From NCBI RefSeq assembly GCF_025231485.1, contig NZ_CP104003.1, positions 2,666,001 through 2,730,000 of the forward strand: a stretch of 64,000 bases of DNA, read 5' to 3'. The notes under the pieces are model-generated. The model had not been told where the DNA came from. It did not search any database and worked only from the letters and a program-made list of their open reading frames with translations. This stretch comes from Salinirubellus salinus (GTDB taxonomy: Archaea; Halobacteriota; Halobacteria; Halobacteriales; Haloarculaceae). Position numbers and translations under genes: made by a program. Below are positions 8,654 through 17,394 of the stretch, piece by piece (positions within the stretch are counted from its first letter, which is position 1; every line of letters starts with the position of its first letter).

Positions 8654-10138
8654 ATGACAGGTGAGACAGGGACGAAGACGGTCGGCGAGTTGCCGAGCGC
8701 GTCGGGGACGACGTCGCTCGTACCGGCGGTCCTCACGCGCGTCGTGTGGGGACTGTGGCTACTGAGCCTCGTGGCGGTGGCCGCGCGACTCACCGGCGGG
8801 GGGCGGTGGGAGGTGCCCGGCGTGTTCGCCGTCGACGGCCTGACGCTCCTCATGTGGAGCGTCGTAACGTTCTTCGCGGGCGTCGTCCTCAGCTACTCGC
8901 GGCGCTACCTCGCCGGTGACCGCCACGAGACGCGCTTCTTCGTGCGTGTGGGCGCGTTCACACTGGCCGTGCTGGTGCTGGTGGCGGCCGACCACCTGCT
9001 GCTGTTCCTCGGCGCGTGGGTGGCGATGGGGCTGGTCATGGCCGGCCTCGTCGGCCACGTCGCCGACTGGGAGCAGGCGCAGGCGGCCCGCCGCCTCGCG
9101 CGGAACTACTTCCTCGCCGGCGGCGCGTCGCTGGCCGTCGCGCTCGGGACGCTCTGGGCGACGACGGGCGCCACGACCGTCTCGGAGGTCGCGGCGGCCG
9201 CCGCGGGCGCCTCGGGTGGCGTCTGGTCGCTCGTCGGCCTGACGCTCCTGCTGGCGGCGATGGTCCAGTCCGCGCTGGCGCCGTTCCACACGTGGCTGCT
9301 CTCGTCGATGACCGCGCCGACGCCGGCGTCGGCGCTCATGCACGCCGGCTTCGTCAACGCCGGCGGCATCCTGCTGACCCGGTTCGCCCCCGTCGTCACC
9401 GTGGACCCGAGCGTGCTGCTGCTCGTGGTGCTCGTCGGGGCGGCCAGCGCGCTGCTCGGGAAGTTCCTGAAGTCGGTGGCCGCCGACGTCAAGCGCCAGC
9501 TCGGCTGCTCGACGATGGGGCAGATGGGGTTCATGATGCTGCAGGCCGGGCTCGGCTTCTTCGGCGCGGCCATCACCCACCTCGTCCTCCACGGGTTCTA
9601 CAAGGCGTACCTCTTCCTCGCCGCCGGCGAGCGGGTCGAACGGACCGCCCCGGCAGCCCGCGGGGAGCCGGCCCGTACCGGCCCCGTCGGATGGCTGGTG
9701 ACCGGTCTCGCGGCGCTGGCCGGCGGCGCCATCTTCGTCCTCCTCACGGGCAAGGGAACGAGCCTCGACGGTGGTCTCCTGCTGACGCTGCTGGTCGTGC
9801 TGACGACGCTCCACGCGACCCGCGATCTCGTGCGCCGGACCTCGCTCCCCGCACGGCTCCGCTACGGCGCGGTGCCGCTGGTGTTCCTGCCCGCAGTGGC
9901 GCTCTACGCGGGCGTCTACGTCGGCGTCACCGGGCTGCTGTCCGACCTGCCGGTCGTCACGGCACCGGTCGTCCTGACGCCGCTGCACTGGCTCGTCGTG
10001 GGCGCGTTCGTCCTCGCCTACGCCCTCGCCGAGACCGGCGTCTACCGCCGGAGCACGCGGCTCTACGTCGCGCTCCTGAACCTCGGCCAGCCGGCGCCGG
10101 GAACGCTCGCCGCGGGCACGGAGGTGGCCGATGACTGA
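8654..10138 (+). CDS. dabB: DabB: proton-conducting NuoL/MrpA-like subunit of inorganic-carbon transporter
   Basis: A 494-residue, ~14-helix membrane protein of the proton-conducting complex I antiporter family. Diagnostic stretches include HTWLLSSMTAPTPASALMHAGFVNAGGILL and STMGQMGFMMLQAGLGFFGAAITHLVLHGFYKAYLFL, with the conserved lysine/histidine proton path. No other Nuo or Mrp subunit is nearby; instead its stop overlaps the start of the DUF2309 gene by 8 bases, the diagnostic DAB pair. DabB is thought to feed cation/proton energy to DabA. I start at the ATG giving MTGETGTKTVG; an upstream in-frame ATG lies within the palindromic promoter. Confidence 0.88.
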   Translation: MTGETGTKTVGELPSASGTTSLVPAVLTRVVWGLWLLSLVAVAARLTGGGRWEVPGVFAVDGLTLLMWSVVTFFAGVVLSYSRRYLAGDRHETRFFVRVGAFTLAVLVLVAADHLLLFLGAWVAMGLVMAGLVGHVADWEQAQAARRLARNYFLAGGASLAVALGTLWATTGATTVSEVAAAAAGASGGVWSLVGLTLLLAAMVQSALAPFHTWLLSSMTAPTPASALMHAGFVNAGGILLTRFAPVVTVDPSVLLLVVLVGAASALLGKFLKSVAADVKRQLGCSTMGQMGFMMLQAGLGFFGAAITHLVLHGFYKAYLFLAAGERVERTAPAARGEPARTGPVGWLVTGLAALAGGAIFVLLTGKGTSLDGGLLLTLLVVLTTLHATRDLVRRTSLPARLRYGAVPLVFLPAVALYAGVYVGVTGLLSDLPVVTAPVVLTPLHWLVVGAFVLAYALAETGVYRRSTRLYVALLNLGQPAPGTLAAGTEVADD

Positions 10139-12575
10139 GACCGGCACCGACGTCGTCCGCACGGCCGTCGACCGCGCGGCCCAGTCGGTCGCGCCCGTCT
10201 GGCCGCTCCACTCGTTCGTGACCGCGAACCCGCTCGCCGGGTTCGAGGACCGCCCGTTCGACGAGGCGGTCCGCGCGGGTTCGGCGCTGTTCGGCGGCCG
10301 CGGCTACCCCTCGGCCGAGACGTTCCGCCGTGCGTGGGCGGCCGACCTGATAGCCGAGGGACACCTCCGCGAGCAGCTGTCGGCCGCCGGTATCGAGGAG
10401 CGGGACCCCGAGACGCTCCTCGAGCGCCTCTCGGCCGCGGAGGCAGAGACCGCGACCCGGCCGACCGACGAGGCGACGGCTCGCGTCGACCGCCTGCTGA
10501 CGAAGTGGCTGGCCGTCTTCCTCGACGAGGGGAAGGCCGACTGGCCGATGCCGAACCGCGAGGACGGGTTCTACGCCGCGTTCCGTGCCGTCGTACGGTA
10601 CGACCGGGCGATACCGGACCGCGCGACGCTCGCCGACCTGCCCGACGACCCCGAGGCGGCCGTCGAGCGCGTGCTGGCCGGCCACCCGGCGGACTGCTGG
10701 CCCGAGATCCTCGAGACACACCTGACCGCCCTCCCTGGCTGGACCGGCCTGATGAAGCACCGCGCCGAGGCGGGCGAGGTGTGGCAGCGGGCCGCACCAG
10801 TCACCCTGACCGAGTACCTCGCGGTCCGCCTGACGCTGGTCGACCTGTGCGGGGCGCCGGTCGACCCGGAGGTGGGCACCGCGACCGACGACGACGGTGA
10901 GTGGGCGCTCGCCGACGCGTGGCTCGCGGCGTGGGAGGCGACCTACCGCGAGGAACTGGTGGGCGCGCTGACCGAGGCGAGCGCCGCGCTCGACGGCGAG
11001 GCGACGGCCGACGGCGGCCGCCCGGACGCCCAACTCGCGTTCTGTATCGACACGCGTTCGGAGGTGTTCCGCCGCCACCTGGAGGCCGCGGGCGACTACG
11101 AGACGCTCGGCTACGCCGGCTTCTTCGGCGTGCCGATGCGGTTCCGCGGCTACGACGACGCGGTCTCGGCGGCCGCCTGCCCGCCCATCCTCGACCCGGG
11201 CCACAACGTCGAGGACCGCCCGGTCGACGGCCACGAGGCCGAGCGGGCGGCCCACGACCGCTGGACGTCGCTCCGCTCGGCCGCGAGCGGCCTGTTCGAG
11301 ACGCTCAAGTCCAACGCAGCGACCGCGTTCAGTTTCGTCGAGAGCGCCGGGAGCGGCTACGGACTCGCGCTGGCGGCTCGCACCCTCCGCCCGCGCGAGT
11401 CGGCCGACGCCGCCGAGCGGGCCGTCGGATCGCCCGACACCCACGAGTTCTGCGAGCCGACGGTCGCGCACGACCCGGACGCCGAGACGGGCGACGACCT
11501 CCCGCTCGGCATGACCCACGAGGAGCAGGTCGAGTACGCCGCCGGTGCGTTCGACCTGATGGGCGTCGAGACGTTCGCCCGCCTCGTCTGCTTCGTCGGG
11601 CACGCCGGCGAGACGGCGAACAATCCGTTCGAGTCGAGTCTCGACTGCGGGGCCTGCGCCGGCAACCCCGGCGGCCCGAACGCCCGCGTCCTCGCGGCCA
11701 TCTGTAACGACGAGTCGGTCCGCGCGTCGCTGGCCGAGCGCGGCATCGAGGTCCCCGACGACACCGTGTTCGTCGCCGGGCAGCACAACACCACGACCGA
11801 CGAGGTGACGCTGTTCGACGGCCCGGTGTCCGAGAGCCACGCCGCGGACCTCGCGTCGCTCCGCGAGTCGCTGGCGACGGCCCGCCGCGGCGCGGCCGCC
11901 GAGCGCGTGGCCGACATGGGACTCGACCGCGAGGACGCCCTCGCCGAGACCGAGCGCCGGGCGGCCGACTGGGCCGAGACCCGCCCCGAGTGGGGGCTGG
12001 CCGGCAACGCCGCGTTCGTCGTCGGGCCGCGCGAGCTGACCGCGGACCTCGACCTCGACGGTCGCTCGTTCCTCCACTCGTACGACTGGCGGACCGACGA
12101 CGACGGGAGCGCCCTCGAGGCCATCGTCGGCGGGCCGATGGTCGTGACCCAGTGGATCAACAGCCAGTACTACTTCGCCAGCGTCGACCCCGACGTCTAC
12201 GGCAGCGGGTCGAAGGTGACCCACAACCCGGTCGGCAACGTCGGCGTCTACCGCGGCAACGGCGGCGACCTCGCGACGGGCCTGCCGCTCCAGTCGGTCC
12301 GTGCGACCGACGACGACCCCTATCACCAGCCGCTCCGGCTGTCGGTCGTCATCCACACCCCGGTCGACCGCGTGACCGACGTGCTGGCGTCCCAGTCGAA
12401 CGTCGCCAGCCTGCTCGACGAGGGCTGGCTCTCGTTGACCGTGGTCGACCCGACCCGCGAGCACCGCGCGTTCACCTACGACGGCGACCTGACGTGGGAG
12501 CCGGCGGTCCGCGTCGAGGCGACGCCGACGGCGGCCGACGGCGGGAACGAGGTCGGCGTCGAGAGCGACGACTGA
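10131..12575 (+). CDS. dabA: DabA: DUF2309 carbonic-anhydrase-like subunit of inorganic-carbon transporter
   Basis: An 814-residue soluble/peripheral protein of the DUF2309 family. In characterised DABs it works with DabB to hydrate CO2 vectorially to bicarbonate. The beta-carbonic-anhydrase-like zinc site is intact: Cys305 and Asp307 in FCIDTRSE, His491 in GHAGETANNPF and Cys506 in LDCGACAGN. The C-x-D and H-(14)-C spacings match my recollection of the characterised bacterial enzyme. The start overlaps the dabB stop, and GGAGGTGG lies 3 bases upstream of the ATG. A heterotrophic haloarchaeon could use it to supply bicarbonate for anaplerotic carboxylases. Confidence 0.92.
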   Translation: MTETGTDVVRTAVDRAAQSVAPVWPLHSFVTANPLAGFEDRPFDEAVRAGSALFGGRGYPSAETFRRAWAADLIAEGHLREQLSAAGIEERDPETLLERLSAAEAETATRPTDEATARVDRLLTKWLAVFLDEGKADWPMPNREDGFYAAFRAVVRYDRAIPDRATLADLPDDPEAAVERVLAGHPADCWPEILETHLTALPGWTGLMKHRAEAGEVWQRAAPVTLTEYLAVRLTLVDLCGAPVDPEVGTATDDDGEWALADAWLAAWEATYREELVGALTEASAALDGEATADGGRPDAQLAFCIDTRSEVFRRHLEAAGDYETLGYAGFFGVPMRFRGYDDAVSAAACPPILDPGHNVEDRPVDGHEAERAAHDRWTSLRSAASGLFETLKSNAATAFSFVESAGSGYGLALAARTLRPRESADAAERAVGSPDTHEFCEPTVAHDPDAETGDDLPLGMTHEEQVEYAAGAFDLMGVETFARLVCFVGHAGETANNPFESSLDCGACAGNPGGPNARVLAAICNDESVRASLAERGIEVPDDTVFVAGQHNTTTDEVTLFDGPVSESHAADLASLRESLATARRGAAAERVADMGLDREDALAETERRAADWAETRPEWGLAGNAAFVVGPRELTADLDLDGRSFLHSYDWRTDDDGSALEAIVGGPMVVTQWINSQYYFASVDPDVYGSGSKVTHNPVGNVGVYRGNGGDLATGLPLQSVRATDDDPYHQPLRLSVVIHTPVDRVTDVLASQSNVASLLDEGWLSLTVVDPTREHRAFTYDGDLTWEPAVRVEATPTAADGGNEVGVESDD

Positions 12576-12576
12576 C

Positions 12577-12957
12577 TCACCCCGCCGTCTCCGACCCTCG
12601 GCGGCCGAGGAGGAACGACCCGACGGCCGCCCCCTCGGTCAGCCGGAGGAGGAGTTCGGGGACGACGCTCAGGCCGCCGGCCGCGGCGCCGGCGAGCAGC
12701 AGTCGGCGGGCGCGCCCGGGCGGGTGGAACCGGGCCACCAGTGCGAGGACGGCCGCCTCGGCCACCGCGAGGAGCGACGTGAGGACGTACGCGAGGCCGA
12801 ACGCGGCGGCCAGCCCGGCGGCGAAACCGTCGCCGGGCGGGTCGGCCGGGATGCTCCCGAGGATGGACGCACCGACGGCGACACCGACGACGCCGAGGAG
12901 GGCACTCGCCGCGGCGACGGGCGTGGACCGGAGGGCGGAACGGGAGTCGAGAGACAC
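12577..12957 (-). CDS. Hypothetical membrane protein (126 aa)
   Basis: A small hydrophobic protein with three likely membrane segments (about 14-33, 48-72 and 85-104) and a short polar C-terminus. The stop is one base from the dabA stop, so the genes converge. No family recognised. Codon usage is typical of the region and the antisense frames are not plausible. A role in carbon transport is not suggested by its orientation. Confidence 0.6.
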   Translation of the reverse strand: MSLDSRSALRSTPVAAASALLGVVGVAVGASILGSIPADPPGDGFAAGLAAAFGLAYVLTSLLAVAEAAVLALVARFHPPGRARRLLLAGAAAGGLSVVPELLLRLTEGAAVGSFLLGRRGSETAG

Positions 12958-13051
12958 GGCTCCGAGTGCGGGAGTCCCGGGGCACGAATCTTGTGGCTGC
13001 GCGCCGGCCGACCGACAGGCGCTTTCCCGGGCGGGTCGAACCGCGGCGTGG

Positions 13052-13594
13052 ATGCAGTCGATCCGCGAGCGACTCCTCGGGACCCTCGACAGCGACCCGT
13101 CGACGTTCCGCGAGCGGGCCGTTCGAATCGATGGGCACCGGACGGCCGGGACCGGTGCGGTCCCGGCGTTCGACTCCGTCGACGGCTCTGGGGTCCCCGG
13201 GTGGGCGGACCTGCTCGAACGGGAGCGCCGCCTCGTCTGGCGTGTGTGGGTGCTCGCCGACGCGCCGCTCGGCGTGACGCTGTCGGGGGCGGCCTACGAG
13301 GACAATCCGCTGTGGTACGCGAACCGGACGTTCCGGCGGCTCACCGGCTACACGATGGCCGAGTTGTACGACCGGAACCCACGGCTCCTACAGGGGCCGG
13401 ACACGGAGGCCGAGGCCGTCGCCAGCCTGCACGCCGGACTCCGCGGGTGGGAGCCGGTCACGGCCGACCTGTGGAACTACCGCCGCGATGGCACGCGCTT
13501 TCGCAACCGCGTGTCGCTCCTGCCCGTCTTCGACGAGACGGGGACGGTGACCCACTGGTTCGGCGTGCAGGGTCGCCTGGAGAGGGAGGGATGA
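13052..13594 (+). CDS. LOV-like PAS sensor protein lacking the photoactive cysteine
   Basis: A 180-residue stand-alone sensor. Residues 1-75 are a helical N-terminal region. Residues ~80-178 match the LOV subclass of PAS domains closely: DNPLWYANRTFRRLTGY, then RNPRLLQGPDT, WNYRRDGTRFRNRVSLLPVFDE and THWFGVQ. In LOV photoreceptors the GRNCRFLQ motif carries the flavin-adduct cysteine; here that position is proline (NPRLLQ), so classical adduct photochemistry is not expected. There is no kinase or HTH output domain. The start at 13052 removes an upstream extension that is antisense/overlapping with dabA. A histidine kinase gene lies ~0.7 kb downstream. Confidence 0.78.
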   Translation: MQSIRERLLGTLDSDPSTFRERAVRIDGHRTAGTGAVPAFDSVDGSGVPGWADLLERERRLVWRVWVLADAPLGVTLSGAAYEDNPLWYANRTFRRLTGYTMAELYDRNPRLLQGPDTEAEAVASLHAGLRGWEPVTADLWNYRRDGTRFRNRVSLLPVFDETGTVTHWFGVQGRLEREG

Positions 13595-13613
13595 GCGTGG
13601 GGGGGGTCGGCGC

Positions 13614-14018
13614 TCAGACGCTCGGCTTCCGGCCGGGCGTCCGTCCGAACCGGCCGAAGACGGCGGCCCCGGCGGCCAGCGCGAGGAGCGCGCTCACCGC
13701 GAGGTGGATCGGGAAGGTGAACACCGCGTCCGCCCCGGGGACGTTGACGTACTGGAGCGCCGCGATGGCGAGGAACGCGACCCCGAACGTGGCGTAGGTG
13801 ACGAGCGCCGCCCGCGCCGCGCCGGAGAGACGCCCGGCGAACGCCGCGACGACGACACCGGCGCCGAGTCCGACGACGAAGCCGGCGAGGACGCCGAGGA
13901 TACCGACGCCCGGCGACTCGCCGAACGGACCACTCAGCACCGCGATGGTGACCGCACCGACGACGAGGAAGGTGGTGACGGCGCTCGCCGCACCCAGCGA
14001 GAAGGTCTTGAGGTTCAT
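13614..14018 (-). CDS. Hypothetical four-helix membrane protein (134 aa)
   Basis: Predicted from sequence to have four membrane helices, starting MNLKTFSLGAASAVTTFLVV and ending with a basic tail RFGRTPGRKPSV. No family recognised. I chose the ATG at 14018 rather than an upstream in-frame ATG: a TATA-like GGGTATTTC lies ~27 bases before it (minus strand), giving a leaderless transcript. That promoter sits inside an inverted repeat (GATACGG...CCGTATC), so the gene is probably regulated. It converges on the LOV-like gene. Confidence 0.65.
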   Translation of the reverse strand: MNLKTFSLGAASAVTTFLVVGAVTIAVLSGPFGESPGVGILGVLAGFVVGLGAGVVVAAFAGRLSGAARAALVTYATFGVAFLAIAALQYVNVPGADAVFTFPIHLAVSALLALAAGAAVFGRFGRTPGRKPSV

Positions 14019-14032
14019 GCGCGACCAGACGT

Positions 14033-14056
14033 GATACGGACAGAAATACCCGTATC
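14033..14056 (-). promoter_or_regulatory. Inverted repeat overlapping the promoter of the 134-aa membrane protein gene
   Basis: GATACGG (14033-14039) and CCGTATC (14050-14056) form a perfect 7-bp inverted repeat with a 10-base spacer. Read on the minus strand, the spacer contains the TATA-like TATTTC placed 25-30 bases before the ATG at 14018. A dimeric regulator binding here would compete with TBP. The repeat is seen; its function is inferred. Confidence 0.4.
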
Positions 14057-14273
14057 GCGGCTCCCGTCCCGTGAGAACCGCCCACAGTGATTGTACCCTC
14101 GACCCGGTCACGCGGGCCGAGACGGCCGTCGGTCACGTTCTCGAGCGCGAAAGAGTGATGCTCGCCGCAGGCCAGTATCACGTGTGTATCGTGCTATCGG
14201 AGCGACACGAGCGCCGCCCGGCAGCACCGTCGGGAGCGCCGGCGGAGCTCTCGATAGCGTCGCCCAGTCGACG

Positions 14274-16133
14274 GTGGGTGATCCCACGTGGCCGGTGGCC
14301 CTCTACACGCCGCTGGCGTTCGCGGCGGCCGTCCTCTCCGTCGGGTTCGCGGTGGTGCTGTGGCGCTCGCGCCGGGCACCGGGGGCGCTGGCGTTGCTGG
14401 CGCTGGCGCTGGGTGCGGCGTGGTGGTCGCTGACCTACGGGCTGGAACAGTCGGTGTCGGCCTTCGGCGCGAAGCTCCTGCTCGGGCGGCTCTCGTACCT
14501 CGGCATCGTCACCGTCCCGGTCGCGTGGTTCGCGTTCGCGCTGGCGTACACCGGCCGACACCACCACCTGACCCGCGTGGCCGTCGCCCTGCTGGCCGCC
14601 CCCGCCGTCGTCACGGCGTTCCTGCCGTGGGCGAGCGGGAGCAACGACCTCTTCTGGGCGTCGACGACGCTCGCACCCGGTGGCACCGGGGAGGTGCTGG
14701 CACTCACGTACGGCCCCCTGTTCTGGATCTGGTCGACGTACGCCTACGTCCTCCTCGGGGCGGGGACGGTGCTGTTGCTCCGGTCGGTGCCGACCGGCGT
14801 CCGCGTGTTCCGGGCGCAGACGGCGCTCCTCCTCGTCGGCGTGGGTGCCCCGTGGTTGGCGAACGTCGCCTACCTCCTGCGGCTCTCCCCGGGCGCCCTC
14901 GACTTCACTCCCATCGCGTTCGTCGTCTCCGCGGTCGCACTCGGCGGGGGCCTCCGGCGCTATCGCCTGTTCGCCGTCAACCCCGCGGCCCGAGCGGCCG
15001 CCCGCGACCAGCTCGTCGAGGGGATGGCCGACCCGGTCGTCGTCCTCACCCCCGACGGCCTCGTGGTGGACCTGAACGCCAGCGCTCGGTCGGTGCTCGG
15101 CACCGAGGGGACCGACCCCGTCGGTGCGCCGGTGACGGACGTGGCCCCCGACCTCGCCGCGGTGCTCCCCGACGGCGGGACCGACCCGCACAGCGAGGTG
15201 GGCGTGTTGACCACGGCGGACCCGACGCGACACTACGAGGTGCGGGTCGCGGCGCTCTCCGGCGACGGACCGAGGAGCGTCGGGCGGCTCGTCACGCTCC
15301 GGGACGTGACCGAGCGCCGTCGCCGCGAACTCCGGCTCGCCGTCCTCAACCGGGTCCTGCGTCACGACCTGCGCAACGATCTCAGCGTGATGGCCGGCTA
15401 CGCCCGACTCCTCCGTGACCTCGACGGCGCCGAGGAGTACGCCACGGTCATCTCGGAGCGGGCCGCCGGCTCACTCGATCTCGTCGAGACGGTCCGTGAC
15501 GTCGAGCAGACGCTGGAGCACGGCGCCCCGACCTGCTCGCCGATCGACATCGTCGGCGTCGTCGACGAGCAGGTGCGGGCCGCCCGCCGCTCGCACCCCG
15601 AGGCCGAGGTGGAGACGGCGCTCCCCGCGGCCGAGCGCGTCCTCGCGACCGACCTCGTCTCCTCGGCCGTCGACAACCTCGTCGAGAACGCCATCGAGCA
15701 CAACGACGCCGACCGGCCGTGGGTCCGGGTGTCGGTCGTCCGGACCGAACGCGAGGGCCGGCCGTGGGTCGAGGTGCGCGTCACCGACGACGGGCCGACC
15801 ATCCCCGAGCGCGACCGGGCGGTCCTCGTCGGCGGCGACGGCGCGACGCTCGAGGAGGCGAGCGGCCTGGGGCTGTGGCTGGTGAACTGGATCGTCGCCG
15901 AGTCCGGCGGCGAGGTCGAGTACGAATCCAACGACCCACGTGGGAACGTCGTCGTCGTCCGCCTCCCGGCGGCCGAACCCGGTGGCGGCGAGGGAGACGA
16001 GGGCGGGACCGACGACGAACGCGACCCCGACCTCACGGGCACGGACGCGCGACAGGCGATTCCGGTCGAGCGGTCGCGGTCGTCGGGGCGGCCGGCCGAC
16101 GGCACCCCGTCGCGGTCGACGGCCGTGGACTGA
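14274..16133 (+). CDS. Membrane sensor histidine kinase (N-terminal 7TM, PAS, HisKA, HATPase)
   Basis: About 619 residues. Residues 1-215 contain seven hydrophobic helices typical of the archaeal histidine-kinase N-terminal 7TM sensor. A PAS domain follows (VEGMADPVVVLTPDGLVVDLNASARSVLG), then the HisKA H-box VLRHDLRNDLSVMAGYARLL with the phospho-accepting His. The ATPase domain has DNLVENAIEHN (N box), VTDDGPTIP (G1) and GLGLWLVNWIV (G2). A disordered acidic, serine/arginine-rich tail ends the protein. I use the GTG at 14274 because WPVALYTPLAFAAAVLSV is where this family normally begins; GTG 14184 is an alternative. No response regulator is adjacent. Confidence 0.85.
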   Translation: MGDPTWPVALYTPLAFAAAVLSVGFAVVLWRSRRAPGALALLALALGAAWWSLTYGLEQSVSAFGAKLLLGRLSYLGIVTVPVAWFAFALAYTGRHHHLTRVAVALLAAPAVVTAFLPWASGSNDLFWASTTLAPGGTGEVLALTYGPLFWIWSTYAYVLLGAGTVLLLRSVPTGVRVFRAQTALLLVGVGAPWLANVAYLLRLSPGALDFTPIAFVVSAVALGGGLRRYRLFAVNPAARAAARDQLVEGMADPVVVLTPDGLVVDLNASARSVLGTEGTDPVGAPVTDVAPDLAAVLPDGGTDPHSEVGVLTTADPTRHYEVRVAALSGDGPRSVGRLVTLRDVTERRRRELRLAVLNRVLRHDLRNDLSVMAGYARLLRDLDGAEEYATVISERAAGSLDLVETVRDVEQTLEHGAPTCSPIDIVGVVDEQVRAARRSHPEAEVETALPAAERVLATDLVSSAVDNLVENAIEHNDADRPWVRVSVVRTEREGRPWVEVRVTDDGPTIPERDRAVLVGGDGATLEEASGLGLWLVNWIVAESGGEVEYESNDPRGNVVVVRLPAAEPGGGEGDEGGTDDERDPDLTGTDARQAIPVERSRSSGRPADGTPSRSTAVD

Positions 16134-16164
16134 GGCGGGGACGGAGGGTGGTCCGAGCGCGGGG

Positions 16165-17346
16165 TCACCCCGGCACGACGCGGAGGACGGGCGCGTCGCC
16201 GGCGTCCACGGCCGCGTAGAGGTGGCCCGTCACCGGCGAGACGGTCACGTCCCGGATGCGCTGGTCGCGGTCGGCGAGCAGGGAGCCGACCTCGGTCACC
16301 GCCCGGCCGTCGACGGTGAAGTGTGCCAGATAGCGCCCGGCCAGCCCGGCGACGAACAGGTCGCCCCGCCACTCGGGGAAGGCGTCGCCGTCGTAGAAGG
16401 TGGCGCCGCTGGGTGGGAACCCGCCGGTGCCGCAGGGCCAGCCGTAGACGGGGGCGACCACGTCCTCGCGCTCGTCGTGCGAGACGCCGACCGGGTCGTT
16501 CGAGCCGTAGCCACAGGAGTTGTCGGCGACCGGCCAGCCGTAGTTGGCCCCGCGTTCGAGGACGTTGATCTCGTCGCCGTCGCGCTCGCCGAACTCCGTC
16601 TCCCACACCTCGCCGGTGTCGGGGTGGACGGTCAGTCCCTGCGGGTTCCGGTTGCCGTAGGTCCATATCGCGTCGCTCGCCTCCGGGTCGGAGACGAAGG
16701 GGTTGTCCGCGGGGATGGAGCCGTCGTCGTGCAGGCGTAGCACGGACCCGAGGTCGTCGTCGAGCGTCTGGCCGACGTGGTCCGGGCCGAAGTTCTTGAA
16801 CTGCCGGTCGCCGACACTGACGTAGACGTAGCCCTCGCGGTCGAAGACGACGCGCGAGCCGTAGTGCCCGCTCGACTGGACGAACGGCCGGGCGGTGTAG
16901 AGCGGCTCGAAGTCGGTGAGACGCCCGTTCTCGCGGTCCAGACGCCCGCGGCCGAGACGGGTCGAGGACCCGCCCTCGCCAGAGACCGAGTAGGTGAGGT
17001 AGACCAGCCCGTTCGACTCGAACTCGGGGTGGGTCGTCACGTCGAGCAGACCGCCCTGTCCGCGGGCGTGGACCTCGGGGACGCCGGAGAGCGCGGTCCG
17101 GTCACCCGTGGCCGGGTCGGCGAGCAGGAGCCGACCGCCCTGTTCGGTGACGAGCAGGCCGGACTCGTCGGGGAGGAACGCCAGCCCCCACGGGCTCGAG
17201 AGGCCGTCGAGCGCCACCTCGACCGCCGTGTTGGCCGCGTCGGGCGTCGGGGACCGGGTACCGTCGCCACGGAGGGCGCCGAGACAGCCGGCGAGCGAGC
17301 CGAGGCCGGCCGCCCCCGCGAGCGCGAGGTACCGTCGTCGTTGCAT
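16165..17346 (-). CDS. PQQ-dependent sugar dehydrogenase, Tat lipoprotein
   Basis: A 393-residue soluble-glucose-dehydrogenase/YliI-type six-bladed beta-propeller that oxidises aldoses outside the cell. The signal QRRRYLALAGAAGLGSLAGC has a twin-arginine motif and a lipobox cysteine, so it is probably exported folded and lipid-anchored. Family motifs are SSPWGLAFLPDESGLLVTEQ, SSGHYGSRVVFD (catalytic-type His), VSVGDRQ, TYGNRNPQGLTVHPDTGEVWETEFGERDGDEIN and GANYGWP. The ATG at 17346 begins directly at the signal peptide; the in-frame ATG 27 bases upstream adds only proline-rich residues. Confidence 0.88.
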   Translation of the reverse strand: MQRRRYLALAGAAGLGSLAGCLGALRGDGTRSPTPDAANTAVEVALDGLSSPWGLAFLPDESGLLVTEQGGRLLLADPATGDRTALSGVPEVHARGQGGLLDVTTHPEFESNGLVYLTYSVSGEGGSSTRLGRGRLDRENGRLTDFEPLYTARPFVQSSGHYGSRVVFDREGYVYVSVGDRQFKNFGPDHVGQTLDDDLGSVLRLHDDGSIPADNPFVSDPEASDAIWTYGNRNPQGLTVHPDTGEVWETEFGERDGDEINVLERGANYGWPVADNSCGYGSNDPVGVSHDEREDVVAPVYGWPCGTGGFPPSGATFYDGDAFPEWRGDLFVAGLAGRYLAHFTVDGRAVTEVGSLLADRDQRIRDVTVSPVTGHLYAAVDAGDAPVLRVVPG

Positions 17347-17394
17347 ACCCCGAGGTGGGGGCGGCAGCCACATGAGCAGCGCGAAGCCGGCCGG

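Noticed and set aside
9957-12464. 835-codon open frame on the minus strand
   Set aside because: Antisense shadow of dabA, whose zinc-site motifs prove the plus-strand frame.
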